A program made the position numbers and the translations under genes. From contig JAKAAL010000078.1 of NCBI GenBank assembly GCA_021802375.1, positions 1-10,632 of the forward strand: a stretch of 10,632 bases of DNA. The letters are read 5' to 3'. Positions 1-7,914 of the stretch are shown here, piece after piece; position 1 is the stretch's first letter, and the number at the start of each line of letters is the position of its first letter. A model generated the notes under the pieces. It made no database searches, had not been told where the DNA came from, and saw only the letters and a program-made list of their open reading frames with translations. Source of the DNA: Bacillota bacterium (GTDB lineage: Bacteria; Bacillota_E; Sulfobacillia; Sulfobacillales; Sulfobacillaceae).

Positions 1-31
1 GATTCTCGTGGTCGAGGTGAGCGCACCATGA
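1..31 (+). CDS. 3' end of an unidentified upstream gene
   Basis: Only the last nine codons are visible. Read from base 2 they give ILVVEVSAP and a TGA stop at 29-31. The stop overlaps the ATG of the PglZ gene (28-30) in an ATGA arrangement, the same junction as between the next two genes, which argues that this is the real end of an operon member rather than chance. In BREX type 3 operons the gene before pglZ is a helicase (brxHII), but nine residues cannot show that here. Confidence 0.5.
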   Translation, partial: ILVVEVSAP

Positions 32-1833
32 GTTGGCGCGAGGCATTGCAACGGAAAATCCTGGCACGCCTGAGCCGTGTGATGGTGGCCTCCGATCCGG
101 ACGGACTTTTGCTGGACGAGCAGTTGCTGGTCGCTTTACGGGAAGCGGATATCATGGTCCTCACCTATGATGATCCCATCCGATTTCGCTTGATCTATGA
201 AGAGGATTTTCGCGGGGTATGGGACCGCGGGGCGGTGACGGCGCATCTGCTCGTGCGTTCAGCGAATTTTGATCTGCAGCACATGCCGTATGATATCACC
301 GAACGCAACGAGCCGCTGTACCTCACTTTAGACCAGTTGTTTGCCCAGTATGACAGCAGAGTCCTTCGGGAGTTGGATTTGCGGACGTATGACGCGTTGT
401 GGATGGCTGGTCACAACGGACCCGGACCGCGTATGAGCGAGGAGGAGACAAGCCGCACGATAGTGCGAATATTGTACGCGGTGGACCCGTTCTTGGTTCA
501 CTCCTCAGATGATTTGGCGGCTCTGATTACCCGCGTCCATCAAGGACCTTGGGCGTTAACCCCGCGCTTGGCGCAGTGGATGGCAGCGGTCGCATCGCAT
601 CAGGTGGACGTTTCTTGGGATCTGGAAGACTTTCTCCTGTCGCCATGCCATTGGCAAGAACATCTGCGCCAGGAGTTGTCCGGGGAAACCCGCCCGTGGA
701 TCTGGCAAGTGCGCTACTGGCTGCATACTTTGGGGGCCGAGACCCATGTTGAACGGGATGCCGTGGTCCTGAGTGCTCCCACCGTGGAACACGTGGGAGA
801 CTTATTAAACCGCATGCATACGGTGGGCATGGATTGGCTGGAAACGGCCTATGATGTGGCCACGGTTTATCTGGCCTCATATTTTAATGATGCTAGCGCC
901 ATCGCTCAAATATCCAACGTCGACGCGGCCTTTCATACGTGGGTTTTACAGGATTACGGATTGCTGCAAAGTCTGCCGGCGTTGCCACAGCCCAAAATGG
1001 TCCATCATATTCCGGCCTGGATGGGACATACGCGCCACACCGAGGAAAAATGGGTGTTGTTGGTCATGGACGGGCTGAGTTTGCCCGAGTGGGTCTATAT
1101 CCGACAATTCTTAGCGTTGGACCGTTACCATCTTCACGAACAGGCGGCCTTTGCATGGGTCCCTAGTCTGACAAGCATTTCTCGCCAAGCGATTTTTTCG
1201 GGACGTATTCCTCGAGAATTTTTGGGCTCACCCTATTCGACTCAAGGCGAAGCCAAAGCCTGGCAGATGTTTTGGCAAGACCAGCACGAAGCGCAATACC
1301 AAATCGGTTATCATAAGACGGTGGATCAAATGCTGCCGAATGAGTTTTTAGAGTGGGTGGATCAGCACGATTTTCATCTGGTGGGTGCGGTAGCCAATAT
1401 GGCGGATAACCTTGCCCATGCCAACCAGATGGGGGAGAAACAGATATTGATGGATCTACGTCATTGGATCCAAGAGACGGAATGGTTGCCGCGGATCATC
1501 GAGGGCCTTATGGACCGGGGGTATCATCTAGTGTTGACTAGCGATCATGGCCATACTCCAGCCATAGGCGTAGGGAAACCCCAAAATGGAAAACTTGGGG
1601 AAACCAAGGGAGAGCGAGCGGAAATTTTTGAGTCGGCCACGTTGCGCCAAATCGGCAATCCTCAGGAAACCTGGGGAATTGATTGGCCGTGGACGGCAGG
1701 ACTGCCTGCGGGGATGTTTCCCGTCCTCGCGCGACCGCATGAGGCATTTGTGGCGAAAAATAGCCACGTGGTCAGCCACGGCAGTATAGGATGGGAGGAA
1801 CTGGTCGTGCCTGTGGTGATGATCGAACCATGA
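28..1833 (+). CDS. pglZ: PglZ-family alkaline phosphatase-fold protein (BREX-type phage defence)
   Basis: A 601-residue protein with a C-terminal PglZ domain of the alkaline phosphatase superfamily, a hallmark of BREX/Pgl phage-defence systems. Visible blocks in order: the metal-site strand LLVMDGLSL (Asp348); WVPSLTSISRQ, with Thr382/Ser383 where the family has its nucleophile; NMADNLAH (Asp460); LTSDHGH (Asp506, His507); and VSHGSIGWEELVVPVV (His584), the typical closing motif. The metal-site residues appear intact, so the fold is probably not degenerate. The N-terminal half (about 1-330) is helical and has no family I can name. The start is chosen because GAGGTGA at 14-20 lies seven bases ahead and the ATG overlaps the preceding stop. 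Its own stop overlaps the next ATG, implying coupled translation. PglZ's exact biochemical role is unsettled in the family. It could belong to BREX type 3 or to an unnamed PglZ-containing system. Confidence 0.88.
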   Translation: MSWREALQRKILARLSRVMVASDPDGLLLDEQLLVALREADIMVLTYDDPIRFRLIYEEDFRGVWDRGAVTAHLLVRSANFDLQHMPYDITERNEPLYLTLDQLFAQYDSRVLRELDLRTYDALWMAGHNGPGPRMSEEETSRTIVRILYAVDPFLVHSSDDLAALITRVHQGPWALTPRLAQWMAAVASHQVDVSWDLEDFLLSPCHWQEHLRQELSGETRPWIWQVRYWLHTLGAETHVERDAVVLSAPTVEHVGDLLNRMHTVGMDWLETAYDVATVYLASYFNDASAIAQISNVDAAFHTWVLQDYGLLQSLPALPQPKMVHHIPAWMGHTRHTEEKWVLLVMDGLSLPEWVYIRQFLALDRYHLHEQAAFAWVPSLTSISRQAIFSGRIPREFLGSPYSTQGEAKAWQMFWQDQHEAQYQIGYHKTVDQMLPNEFLEWVDQHDFHLVGAVANMADNLAHANQMGEKQILMDLRHWIQETEWLPRIIEGLMDRGYHLVLTSDHGHTPAIGVGKPQNGKLGETKGERAEIFESATLRQIGNPQETWGIDWPWTAGLPAGMFPVLARPHEAFVAKNSHVVSHGSIGWEELVVPVVMIEP

Positions 1834-2525
1834 CAAGTCCGCGGGTCGGCATTGACCATAAAATTCGGTGGGCAGATTTGGAGCTTGTCTACCAACAATG
1901 GGCAGCGGGTATGGAGATTTCGCCGGCCACATTGATTCCGCAATGGCAACATGTGCGGGGACTGGTCGCACGCAAAAAAGCGGCCACCATTATGACGCGG
2001 CTGTGGAACCAAGAAGGTTGGCAAGAAGGCTCTTCGCGTTCACTATTGTCCGAGACATTGCGGCTGCACCGCCTGCTGGGATATTGGGGTCTCTTTGTGG
2101 GCACGTATCCTTTTTATCAAGAGACTGCCAGTACCGCCGGGCGCCTATTGGCTGTCCAAGAAGGATTTACCACGCGGCAACTTTACCAACGGATGGCCGG
2201 TGTGTATGATGACTCTGAACGCACCCGCGTGGGGGTGAAGATGATTTTGGGAATGTGGGTGGATTGGCATTTGCTAGAGCGTGTGAAAGTGGGGCACTAC
2301 CGGATGGCATCGCGAAAGACGGTTGACGAGCCGGTAGCTATAGCTTTTCTGACTCACGTGGCCTTGCGAACATCTTACCAAGAACGCTTAATTTGGCACG
2401 ACATTGCGCAATTTCCTTGGCTTTTCCCCTTCGATGTGGTCCTGCCACGTCGGAGCCAAATGAAGGAATTTGGGCTGTCGATGGAGCAAAATGGCGCACG
2501 GGAATTAATGGTGGGGGAACGATAA
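1830..2525 (+). CDS. Small winged-helix protein coupled to PglZ, possibly BrxA-like
   Basis: A 231-residue soluble protein whose ATG (1830) overlaps the PglZ stop. A longer in-frame ATG at 1791 lies inside pglZ and is less likely. Residues about 70-105 (HRLLGYWGLFVGTYPFYQ and following) look helical. Residues 111-160 read as a winged helix: a helix after GFTTRQLY, a second helix ending in VKMILGMWVDWHLL, then the hairpin ERVKVGHYRM. BrxA (DUF1819) has a similar pattern of a YP/YR-bearing helix followed by a winged-helix ending in a leu-rich helix, and brxA follows pglZ in BREX type 3. Position plus this pattern suggest a DNA-binding BrxA-like partner. I do not see enough identity to assign the name. 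The Trp/His-rich C-terminus (about 190-231) is unlike anything I recognise. No gene follows closely: the next starts 679 bases on, so this appears to end the operon. Confidence 0.72.
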   Translation: MTSPRVGIDHKIRWADLELVYQQWAAGMEISPATLIPQWQHVRGLVARKKAATIMTRLWNQEGWQEGSSRSLLSETLRLHRLLGYWGLFVGTYPFYQETASTAGRLLAVQEGFTTRQLYQRMAGVYDDSERTRVGVKMILGMWVDWHLLERVKVGHYRMASRKTVDEPVAIAFLTHVALRTSYQERLIWHDIAQFPWLFPFDVVLPRRSQMKEFGLSMEQNGARELMVGER

Positions 2526-2527
2526 AT

Positions 2528-2905
2528 GTGCGATAGAAGATGGTTACAAACGTCGTATAGACAGGGAATGGCGTTGACAACGTGACCAGCGACCACCAAC
2601 ATATTCCTCGTCCACCTAGTCGCTATTAGCGGAAAATGGCCGACGTCGTATTCGCCAACCGTCCGCACTGGTTCAGGCGAACCTAAACAGGGTGACCTAA
2701 CCCGGCTATGAGATCGGGCTCTGAAAATCCGGAGGGGTACGAAGCTCTCGTAGTAGTCTGCGACGGGGAAAGCCCGTCACTAAGCAAAGCAGAGCAGTTT
2801 GCTCTCCACGGTCTGATAGGAACGGCGCGTGGGGCATCATAAGAACCTCTAAGAGTCGTGGATCCTCTACCGATGCCCTGAAAAGCCCTCCGTAGAGGAT
2901 GAGTG
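2528..2905 (+). mobile_element. Group II (IIA-type) intron remnant lacking its reverse transcriptase
   Basis: The recognisable core is about 2676-2790. It aligns by eye with the end of domain I to domain III of the lactococcal Ll.LtrB intron: CCTAAACAGG, then CTATGAGATCGGGCTCTGAA, then GGGTACG (2735-2741), CTCGTAGTAGTCTG (2747-2760), a GACGGG/CCCGTC hairpin (2762-2778) and GCAAAG at the domain IV start. A bulged hairpin at 2651-2681 (TTCGCCAACC with GGTT-CA-GGCGAA) and a perfect nine-pair stem (2862-2870 with 2892-2900) flank it. GTGCG at 2528, three bases after the preceding stop, matches a group II 5' end. However, only about 210 bases separate it from the domain III block, against more than 500 in Ll.LtrB, so domain I is partly deleted or this is not the true end. 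There is no intron-encoded protein and no convincing domain V. Both boundaries are uncertain. It is almost certainly not self-sufficient. Confidence 0.6.
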
Positions 2906-3204
2906 AATGCACAACCGTATAGATTGAGACGTGTACGGACGAATCGGAGGCGAATATCCGGGAGCCAGTTACCGCAAGGTGTCAAGGCTGGATGCTTAGC
3001 CTACAGCAGAGAACAGCACTGCACTTCTCACGAATATCCAAAGAATTACCGCCCGTTCGGGGCGCTGTCGCCACCAGTTTTGCTCTATGTCCTCCATTGA
3101 AGTCCGCGCCAGATTGGTGTCGGCTTCGACCTCCCCTCTAAAAAGGGGTTCCACCTGATTTATCTGGGGATGCATAGAAGCAGATCCTTGAAGGGAGTTA
3201 TCCA
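2906..3204 (+). other. Unexplained spacer / leader before the nuclease gene
   Basis: About 300 bases with no credible gene. The only open frame (2903-3100) has a composition unlike its neighbours and no good ribosome-binding site. Small structures are visible: a GNRA-type hairpin near 2965-2990 (AGCC, TACC, GCAA, GGTG, GGCT), GTCG-GCTT-CGAC at 3119-3130, and CCCCT/AGGGG at 3133-3148. The last is not followed by a T run, so it does not read as a strong terminator. The first part could be remaining intron domain IV to VI sequence, with CCGTA/TACGG near 2912-2935 as a possible decayed arm, but the catalytic triad expected in domain V is absent. The promoter of the downstream gene must lie here or further upstream; I see no convincing -35/-10 pair. 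Confidence 0.35.
3191..3197 (+). promoter_or_regulatory. Ribosome-binding site that supports the TTG start of the giant gene
   Basis: AAGGGAG lies seven bases before TTG at 3205. The first ATG in frame (3304) lacks such a site and would remove the lysine-rich N-terminus, so the TTG start is preferred. Confidence 0.7.
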
Positions 3205-6200
3205 TTGAGTAAAGCGCGGAAACATAAATCCCATCCCAAAACAAAGCCGTCATCTTTAAAGCACAAAATTCCGAGAGTTGACAGCGCCGCCATAAGTTTT
3301 GCCATGATAGACAAGGCGTTGAAACGTTTTGACCCTATGTCCCTTATTACTTTGCTATCGACAGCATGTGATTCGGCATATTGGACTCAAAGGAATTCTT
3401 CTATCATTCTATTATGGGTTCGCGCTCTTACAAATCCTCCCCACGGGAATATTTTGGCGACCCCAAAAGAATTGGAAACGTTATTATTCTCAGTGCGGAA
3501 AACTGTTCCGCAAATCCGCCGTTTAGAGGACTTTGTTCCATATGACCCTCGGCATGTAGTGCGCTTCACTGTGGAAAGCAGACGTTTACGCATACATCCA
3601 GGTCTCCTGACGGATCCCTTGCAGACCCTGGGCGTTTTACGAACCACAGCTGAGGCTATCGATGATTTCACATTAAAGCAGCGAGGTTTTAATGCAACTG
3701 ATATGATCGAGGTTGCGCTGGCCTATGCGGATTGGCGTATGGCACAGTTGGGGACAGTGTGGGCGTCGCAAGAGTCATGTGACCTAGATTCAGATAACCA
3801 ATTGCCCATGGATAGCCCGCCTGAATCAATTAGAGATGAAGAAATTCAAGTTGTTTTAGAACTCAATCATACTTCGGATAAGTGGATACAGTCATGTACA
3901 CATCCAGAGCGTGCGGCCAAGGCATGGGCATGGGCGACCACTCAACCATCATCTTTGCATTTGCATTTGGAACCAATGGTGCAGACGCTGGGGCCAGTGT
4001 TGGCCGTGAACTTCACGCTAGGTCTCGTTCCCATTCCAGCATCTTTAGTAATTAATGCGATTAGCGCAGCTGTGGCTCGTTTTTCGTCGGAAGCCTCTGC
4101 CGATCAAAACAGTCTCGATACTTTACAATCATATACAGAACAACAAGTTTTGAATCTGTTGCCGGTTGCTGGTCCTCTTACCCCGCTAGGAAGCCAACTG
4201 GGTATTGTTATTGCTATAGACAAGCGTCACGTATTTGTATTTGGAGTAGCAAGCGGGTTGGACAAATCCAGTCTTGTGCGGGAATTGAACGGGGTTGATG
4301 CAGTTTTAGCAACAATGAACGTGACGGACACACTCGGCAATGAGAAACAGTGGGGACCAGACGCGCTTATGGGCCGAATCGTGCTGTATGGCGGCCCTAT
4401 CCTTATGCAAAACACGTGGCATCAAACGTGTGCCTATATACACATCAGTAATTTTACCACAATCGTACGCGATATCCAATCGGCCCAAACCAACATGGAC
4501 TTATTATGGCAATTCCTAATCGATTTGACTTTCTTGCAAAACCCTATGGATCTTATCAGTGTAGACTTTCTGGACATTTGGAGGCATTGGCAACGATATG
4601 GTGTCTTGAGTCTTGCGCCGCGAGAGCGTGTCGTCACGGTCGTCGATCCAACCCCGGATGACAAATTGTGGAGCAGTGCAACCCAGTGGGAACCCATAGA
4701 ACGTACACTCAGTGATGCCCATCTCCCTGAGGTAAGCTATTGGCCATGGGCTCGCCTTGATGAAAACGCGGGACAAGCAACTTTGATGGATCCATCGGGA
4801 AATATGGTTCTCGTGTCATCCTCTCCCCCTCTAATCACGGTGTCACCAAAACCACCGATTTTGGGACAATTTCGGCTTGATTTGAACTTTGCTGTAGGCG
4901 TAGCTGACGGTATCAGAATTACATTTACCACCATTCCTTATGTTAGAGACGCTCTTGCCAAACTTCGTCACAAACCAATTATCCTGCGGGTGGAGTTTGC
5001 CGAAGAGAAACCGGAAGTCAATTCGGAATCCGAATTAATCCGAGCCGCATTTACTCTTGCAGCTCCATGCCCAATAATTAAGTTGGTGTTTGGCCCGCGT
5101 TGGCTGAAAAAATTGGCGGAGGCACCGGTTGATGCCCATGGCGAAATCGGAGAGGCTCTTGCAGGGATTTTGAGTAAGCTTGATTTCCAAGATTCAGATG
5201 ACCGATGGATCCTGTTTATCGAGTCATGGAAATCGGCTCCCCCTGTGGCTATGATTGAATCTCGTGAAATGACTCTAGCGGTACCAGTTCAAGGACAATC
5301 TCTTCTTCCGCGAACGCGCTCTACGTTGGGTCATGTGAATTGGTTATTGGCACAACGCATGCGAGATGCTCATATTAAATCGACAGAGTCTCAGGGAATT
5401 GAGGCCATTAACCTCTGTAAGGACAGAATTTTACCATTGATTGAAGAAGAACTTGAGAAAGTTATTGAAACGTGGTCAGATGCAGCAATATTGGAAGTTG
5501 CCAAACATCTTAACGATGCGCATGGGGAACGATTTCGTGTCAAAGAAGAACTCGGTATGGCACTTAGGGCTCCTTGGGGAGAAAAATGGCTCGCTGACGC
5601 TCTAGACGGACCAGAGGAAGCGCAGACCACACGACCGTTGGAAGTATTACTGGAACGTCTGCTGGTTAGGGATATCCGAGGAACTGTTTGTCCGGACCGA
5701 TTTGATATCGCCTATGTCGTCGATATGGTTCTGGTCGAGCTTCATATTCAGACGACTGTCGCAAGTGCGGAACGGGGTTTGGGAACATTGAGCCTCAAAA
5801 TTAACAGATTTGGACTGTTTGTAACGGAGTTACTATCAAATGAAAATAGATTAACCCATGATGAAAATTGGGCGGCGCGGTCACGTGATCTTGAAGCTTA
5901 CTATCGGGCAGATCGCGCGGACCGATTACGGCTAGGCAGATATTCCTCGCCTATAGAATACAGAAAACTTGCGGAAACTGAAGGAAATGGCTGGAAAGGT
6001 ACGGCATTCATTTCGCTTAGTGAATTTAGGCCAGAGCTTCCTAAATCTTTAATCAGAGTGAATGAATTGATGACGGAGAAATGTGGAACAAGCATTGATG
6101 CCTTGAACGCCATACTGGGTACCGCAGTAACTTGGAATGGATCTGGTGACGATAGCGTTGTCAGCATCCCGGAGCAAGCACTTTGTAATGCAGCAAAGGA

Positions 6201-6978
6201 TTGGTCCCATCTACCAGAATCTGAAATTATACAGGCGTTGCACCTTTTAAGTCTTTATCCTGAAAAACTGAAGGAAGAGAGAATTCCTGCTTGGGAGATC
6301 GAACACAGACAAAATCGGCTAGCAATACGACCATTAATACACTTTAATGGTGAGGTTATAATTATTCCCCGCATAATTGCGGCCACCCAATTTATTTATA
6401 GTCAGTATCTTCAAAGTGGTCGTCTTCCATGGCCGCCTTCAGATGTCCCTGACTCGGTTCAAAATGCATTGAACCAGTTTCGACAGAGAGGAAACCGACG
6501 ATTAGAGGTTGAGGCTGACGAGATTGCTGCTGGGCTTGGACTTGTTCACCGCCGCAACATTGAAGTTAATGAGGCTGATTCATTTGGTTTGAAGATACAA
6601 GGAGAGATTGATCTCTTGGTCGGGGATTGGATCCGTGGTAGGATATGGGTCTGCGAAGTTAAAGATGTGTCCTTTGCTTTTTCCCCGGGAACTATTCGAA
6701 AACGTGTCAATAAATTTCTAACCGATGACCACTATATTGAAAATTTACTGTTGAGATTCCGGGCCATTAGCGATAATATTGCCTCTACGGCTCAAATGCT
6801 TCACGCGCCTGCAACATCGGGACCATGGCGAATTATTCCTCTAATGATTACCCGGACGGTAGAACCCGTAGCATTTTTGTCCGATGTTGGTGTCACTTTC
6901 ACTGTTCTGGATGACCTGGCGAGTGTTCTATGCAATGATGTAGATCCAGCCCCAGGTCATGCTCCCATAGGGCGATAG
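3205..6978 (+). CDS. Giant protein of unknown family with C-terminal PD-(D/E)XK nuclease signature
   Basis: A single open frame of 1257 residues. The TTG start is supported by AAGGGAG seven bases upstream. The N-terminus is lysine-rich (MSKARKHKSHPKTKP). The central 1000 residues are mixed helix and strand with no domain I can name, no Walker motif, no helicase motif and no membrane segment. The C-terminus reads as a restriction-endonuclease-like fold: a helix with LEVEADE (Glu1101/Glu1103), GEIDLLV (Asp1136), then WVCEVKD (Glu1151, Lys1153), followed by FSPGTIRKRVNKFL. The block before it, RPLIHFNGEVIIIPR then LQSGRLPWP, resembles a conserved lead-in to this nuclease type in large uncharacterised bacterial proteins. 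It probably cuts DNA, perhaps as an effector against phage or plasmids, but substrate and trigger cannot be inferred. It stands alone, 679 bases after the PglZ operon. It is lower in GC than the right block. No frameshift or stop interrupts it. Confidence 0.8.
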   Translation: MSKARKHKSHPKTKPSSLKHKIPRVDSAAISFAMIDKALKRFDPMSLITLLSTACDSAYWTQRNSSIILLWVRALTNPPHGNILATPKELETLLFSVRKTVPQIRRLEDFVPYDPRHVVRFTVESRRLRIHPGLLTDPLQTLGVLRTTAEAIDDFTLKQRGFNATDMIEVALAYADWRMAQLGTVWASQESCDLDSDNQLPMDSPPESIRDEEIQVVLELNHTSDKWIQSCTHPERAAKAWAWATTQPSSLHLHLEPMVQTLGPVLAVNFTLGLVPIPASLVINAISAAVARFSSEASADQNSLDTLQSYTEQQVLNLLPVAGPLTPLGSQLGIVIAIDKRHVFVFGVASGLDKSSLVRELNGVDAVLATMNVTDTLGNEKQWGPDALMGRIVLYGGPILMQNTWHQTCAYIHISNFTTIVRDIQSAQTNMDLLWQFLIDLTFLQNPMDLISVDFLDIWRHWQRYGVLSLAPRERVVTVVDPTPDDKLWSSATQWEPIERTLSDAHLPEVSYWPWARLDENAGQATLMDPSGNMVLVSSSPPLITVSPKPPILGQFRLDLNFAVGVADGIRITFTTIPYVRDALAKLRHKPIILRVEFAEEKPEVNSESELIRAAFTLAAPCPIIKLVFGPRWLKKLAEAPVDAHGEIGEALAGILSKLDFQDSDDRWILFIESWKSAPPVAMIESREMTLAVPVQGQSLLPRTRSTLGHVNWLLAQRMRDAHIKSTESQGIEAINLCKDRILPLIEEELEKVIETWSDAAILEVAKHLNDAHGERFRVKEELGMALRAPWGEKWLADALDGPEEAQTTRPLEVLLERLLVRDIRGTVCPDRFDIAYVVDMVLVELHIQTTVASAERGLGTLSLKINRFGLFVTELLSNENRLTHDENWAARSRDLEAYYRADRADRLRLGRYSSPIEYRKLAETEGNGWKGTAFISLSEFRPELPKSLIRVNELMTEKCGTSIDALNAILGTAVTWNGSGDDSVVSIPEQALCNAAKDWSHLPESEIIQALHLLSLYPEKLKEERIPAWEIEHRQNRLAIRPLIHFNGEVIIIPRIIAATQFIYSQYLQSGRLPWPPSDVPDSVQNALNQFRQRGNRRLEVEADEIAAGLGLVHRRNIEVNEADSFGLKIQGEIDLLVGDWIRGRIWVCEVKDVSFAFSPGTIRKRVNKFLTDDHYIENLLLRFRAISDNIASTAQMLHAPATSGPWRIIPLMITRTVEPVAFLSDVGVTFTVLDDLASVLCNDVDPAPGHAPIGR

Positions 6979-7011
6979 CCAAAGGGAGCCGAAACTAAAA
7001 ACTTCCTATTG

Positions 7012-7914
7012 TCACTCCGAGATTCCGGAAGATAAAGAAATAGTGAGCCACTCATCAAAGGGCTGTAAGGGGGCGGGAAGACTAGATGACACGCGATCCT
7101 CATGCATACTCAACCAGTGCAGAAGCGCTGCCATCTGGGGGTGCCCTATCTGCATTCCCCACGATATGCCAGGCAAGCGGTGCACTGCGTGCCCGGTTCG
7201 CTCCGTCCACACACGGAGAACCTCCTCGGTAGGGTCATTGCTGCCAGCTAACGCGAGCGTCTGACTCAGATAAGGGGTTGGGTTTGCCCAGATGGCCGCC
7301 ACGGTCCGACCGACATCCTCAAGGGCCAGCAATGGCAATGGCTGAGCGGGTGGCATGACGGAGCGGATTACTTGCAGGAACATCCGCCCGACCCAGCGCC
7401 GGTGCGAGCGCAGGATGCGCTGCAGACTGGGGGAAAAGGGCAGGGAGGCGCCCAGAAAGTCATCCATGAATAAGCCGGGCCGGAGAATCGTATAGGGTAG
7501 TCCGGACGACCGCAGCGCCGCCTCCAGTTCCGCCTTGCCGGCAATAGCCGGGACACCCTCAGGTTGCTGTGCGCCCCACCCCGAACTATAAATCATGTGG
7601 GGCCGGCCCACATCTTGGGCAGCCGTGAGGACATTTTTTCCCCAGCGCACTTCGTTCTCGAGGCCGCAGTCCCAGAAGTTCTGCACACTGAAAATCCCGG
7701 CCACGCCTTGCGCGGCCGTCACCAGCGACCCAATGTCCTCCATATCTCCAGGCATCACTTGCACTCCTTGGGCTGCTAACGCTTGCGCAGCGGCACTGGC
7801 GGGATTGCGCGTGAAGGCCCGGACTTCCGCCCCGGCTTTCAGCAGCGACCGTGCCACATAACCGCCTTGATTGCCGGTGGCGCCCAGCACCAGATAGGGG
7901 CCGGGCATCGTCAT
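7012..7914 (-). CDS. NmrA-like NAD(P)-binding Rossmann protein (atypical short-chain dehydrogenase)
   Basis: A 300-residue soluble protein. A dinucleotide-binding loop, YLVLGATGNQGGY (Gly11, Gly14, Gly17), begins the Rossmann fold. AFTRNP follows the second strand, and Arg36 there favours NADP(H). Further family blocks are PGDMED, GIFSVQNFW, MIYSSGWGAQ and YTILRPGLFMDDFL, the last typical of NmrA/TMR-like proteins. The classical YxxxK catalytic pair is not seen, so it may act as a redox sensor or an NAD(P)H-dependent reductase; the substrate is unknown. The start is ATG at 7914, whose bases overlap the TGA of the upstream membrane-protein gene (ATGA). No separate ribosome-binding site is visible, which fits translational coupling. 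A longer open frame runs to 8286, but that part lies over the membrane-protein gene in another frame. It ends 33 bases from the convergent nuclease gene, without a clear terminator between. Confidence 0.82.
   Translation of the reverse strand: MTMPGPYLVLGATGNQGGYVARSLLKAGAEVRAFTRNPASAAAQALAAQGVQVMPGDMEDIGSLVTAAQGVAGIFSVQNFWDCGLENEVRWGKNVLTAAQDVGRPHMIYSSGWGAQQPEGVPAIAGKAELEAALRSSGLPYTILRPGLFMDDFLGASLPFSPSLQRILRSHRRWVGRMFLQVIRSVMPPAQPLPLLALEDVGRTVAAIWANPTPYLSQTLALAGSNDPTEEVLRVWTERTGHAVHRLPGISWGMQIGHPQMAALLHWLSMHEDRVSSSLPAPLQPFDEWLTISLSSGISE

Noticed and set aside
2905..2940. CCGTATAGATTGAGA...TACGG as group II domain V
   Set aside because: It recalls the Ll.LtrB domain V stem but lacks the AGC catalytic triad and the proper GNRA-capped upper helix, so I do not call domain V.
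2903..3100. Open frame of 65 codons within the intergenic region
   Set aside because: No ribosome-binding site, unusual composition and overlap with the intron-like sequence; more likely chance.
3133..3148. CCCCT/AGGGG hairpin as a terminator
   Set aside because: Only five pairs and no T run after it.
7002..7030. CTTCC...GGAAG as a shared terminator between convergent genes
   Set aside because: Five pairs around a loop of about 20 bases with no T run on either strand.
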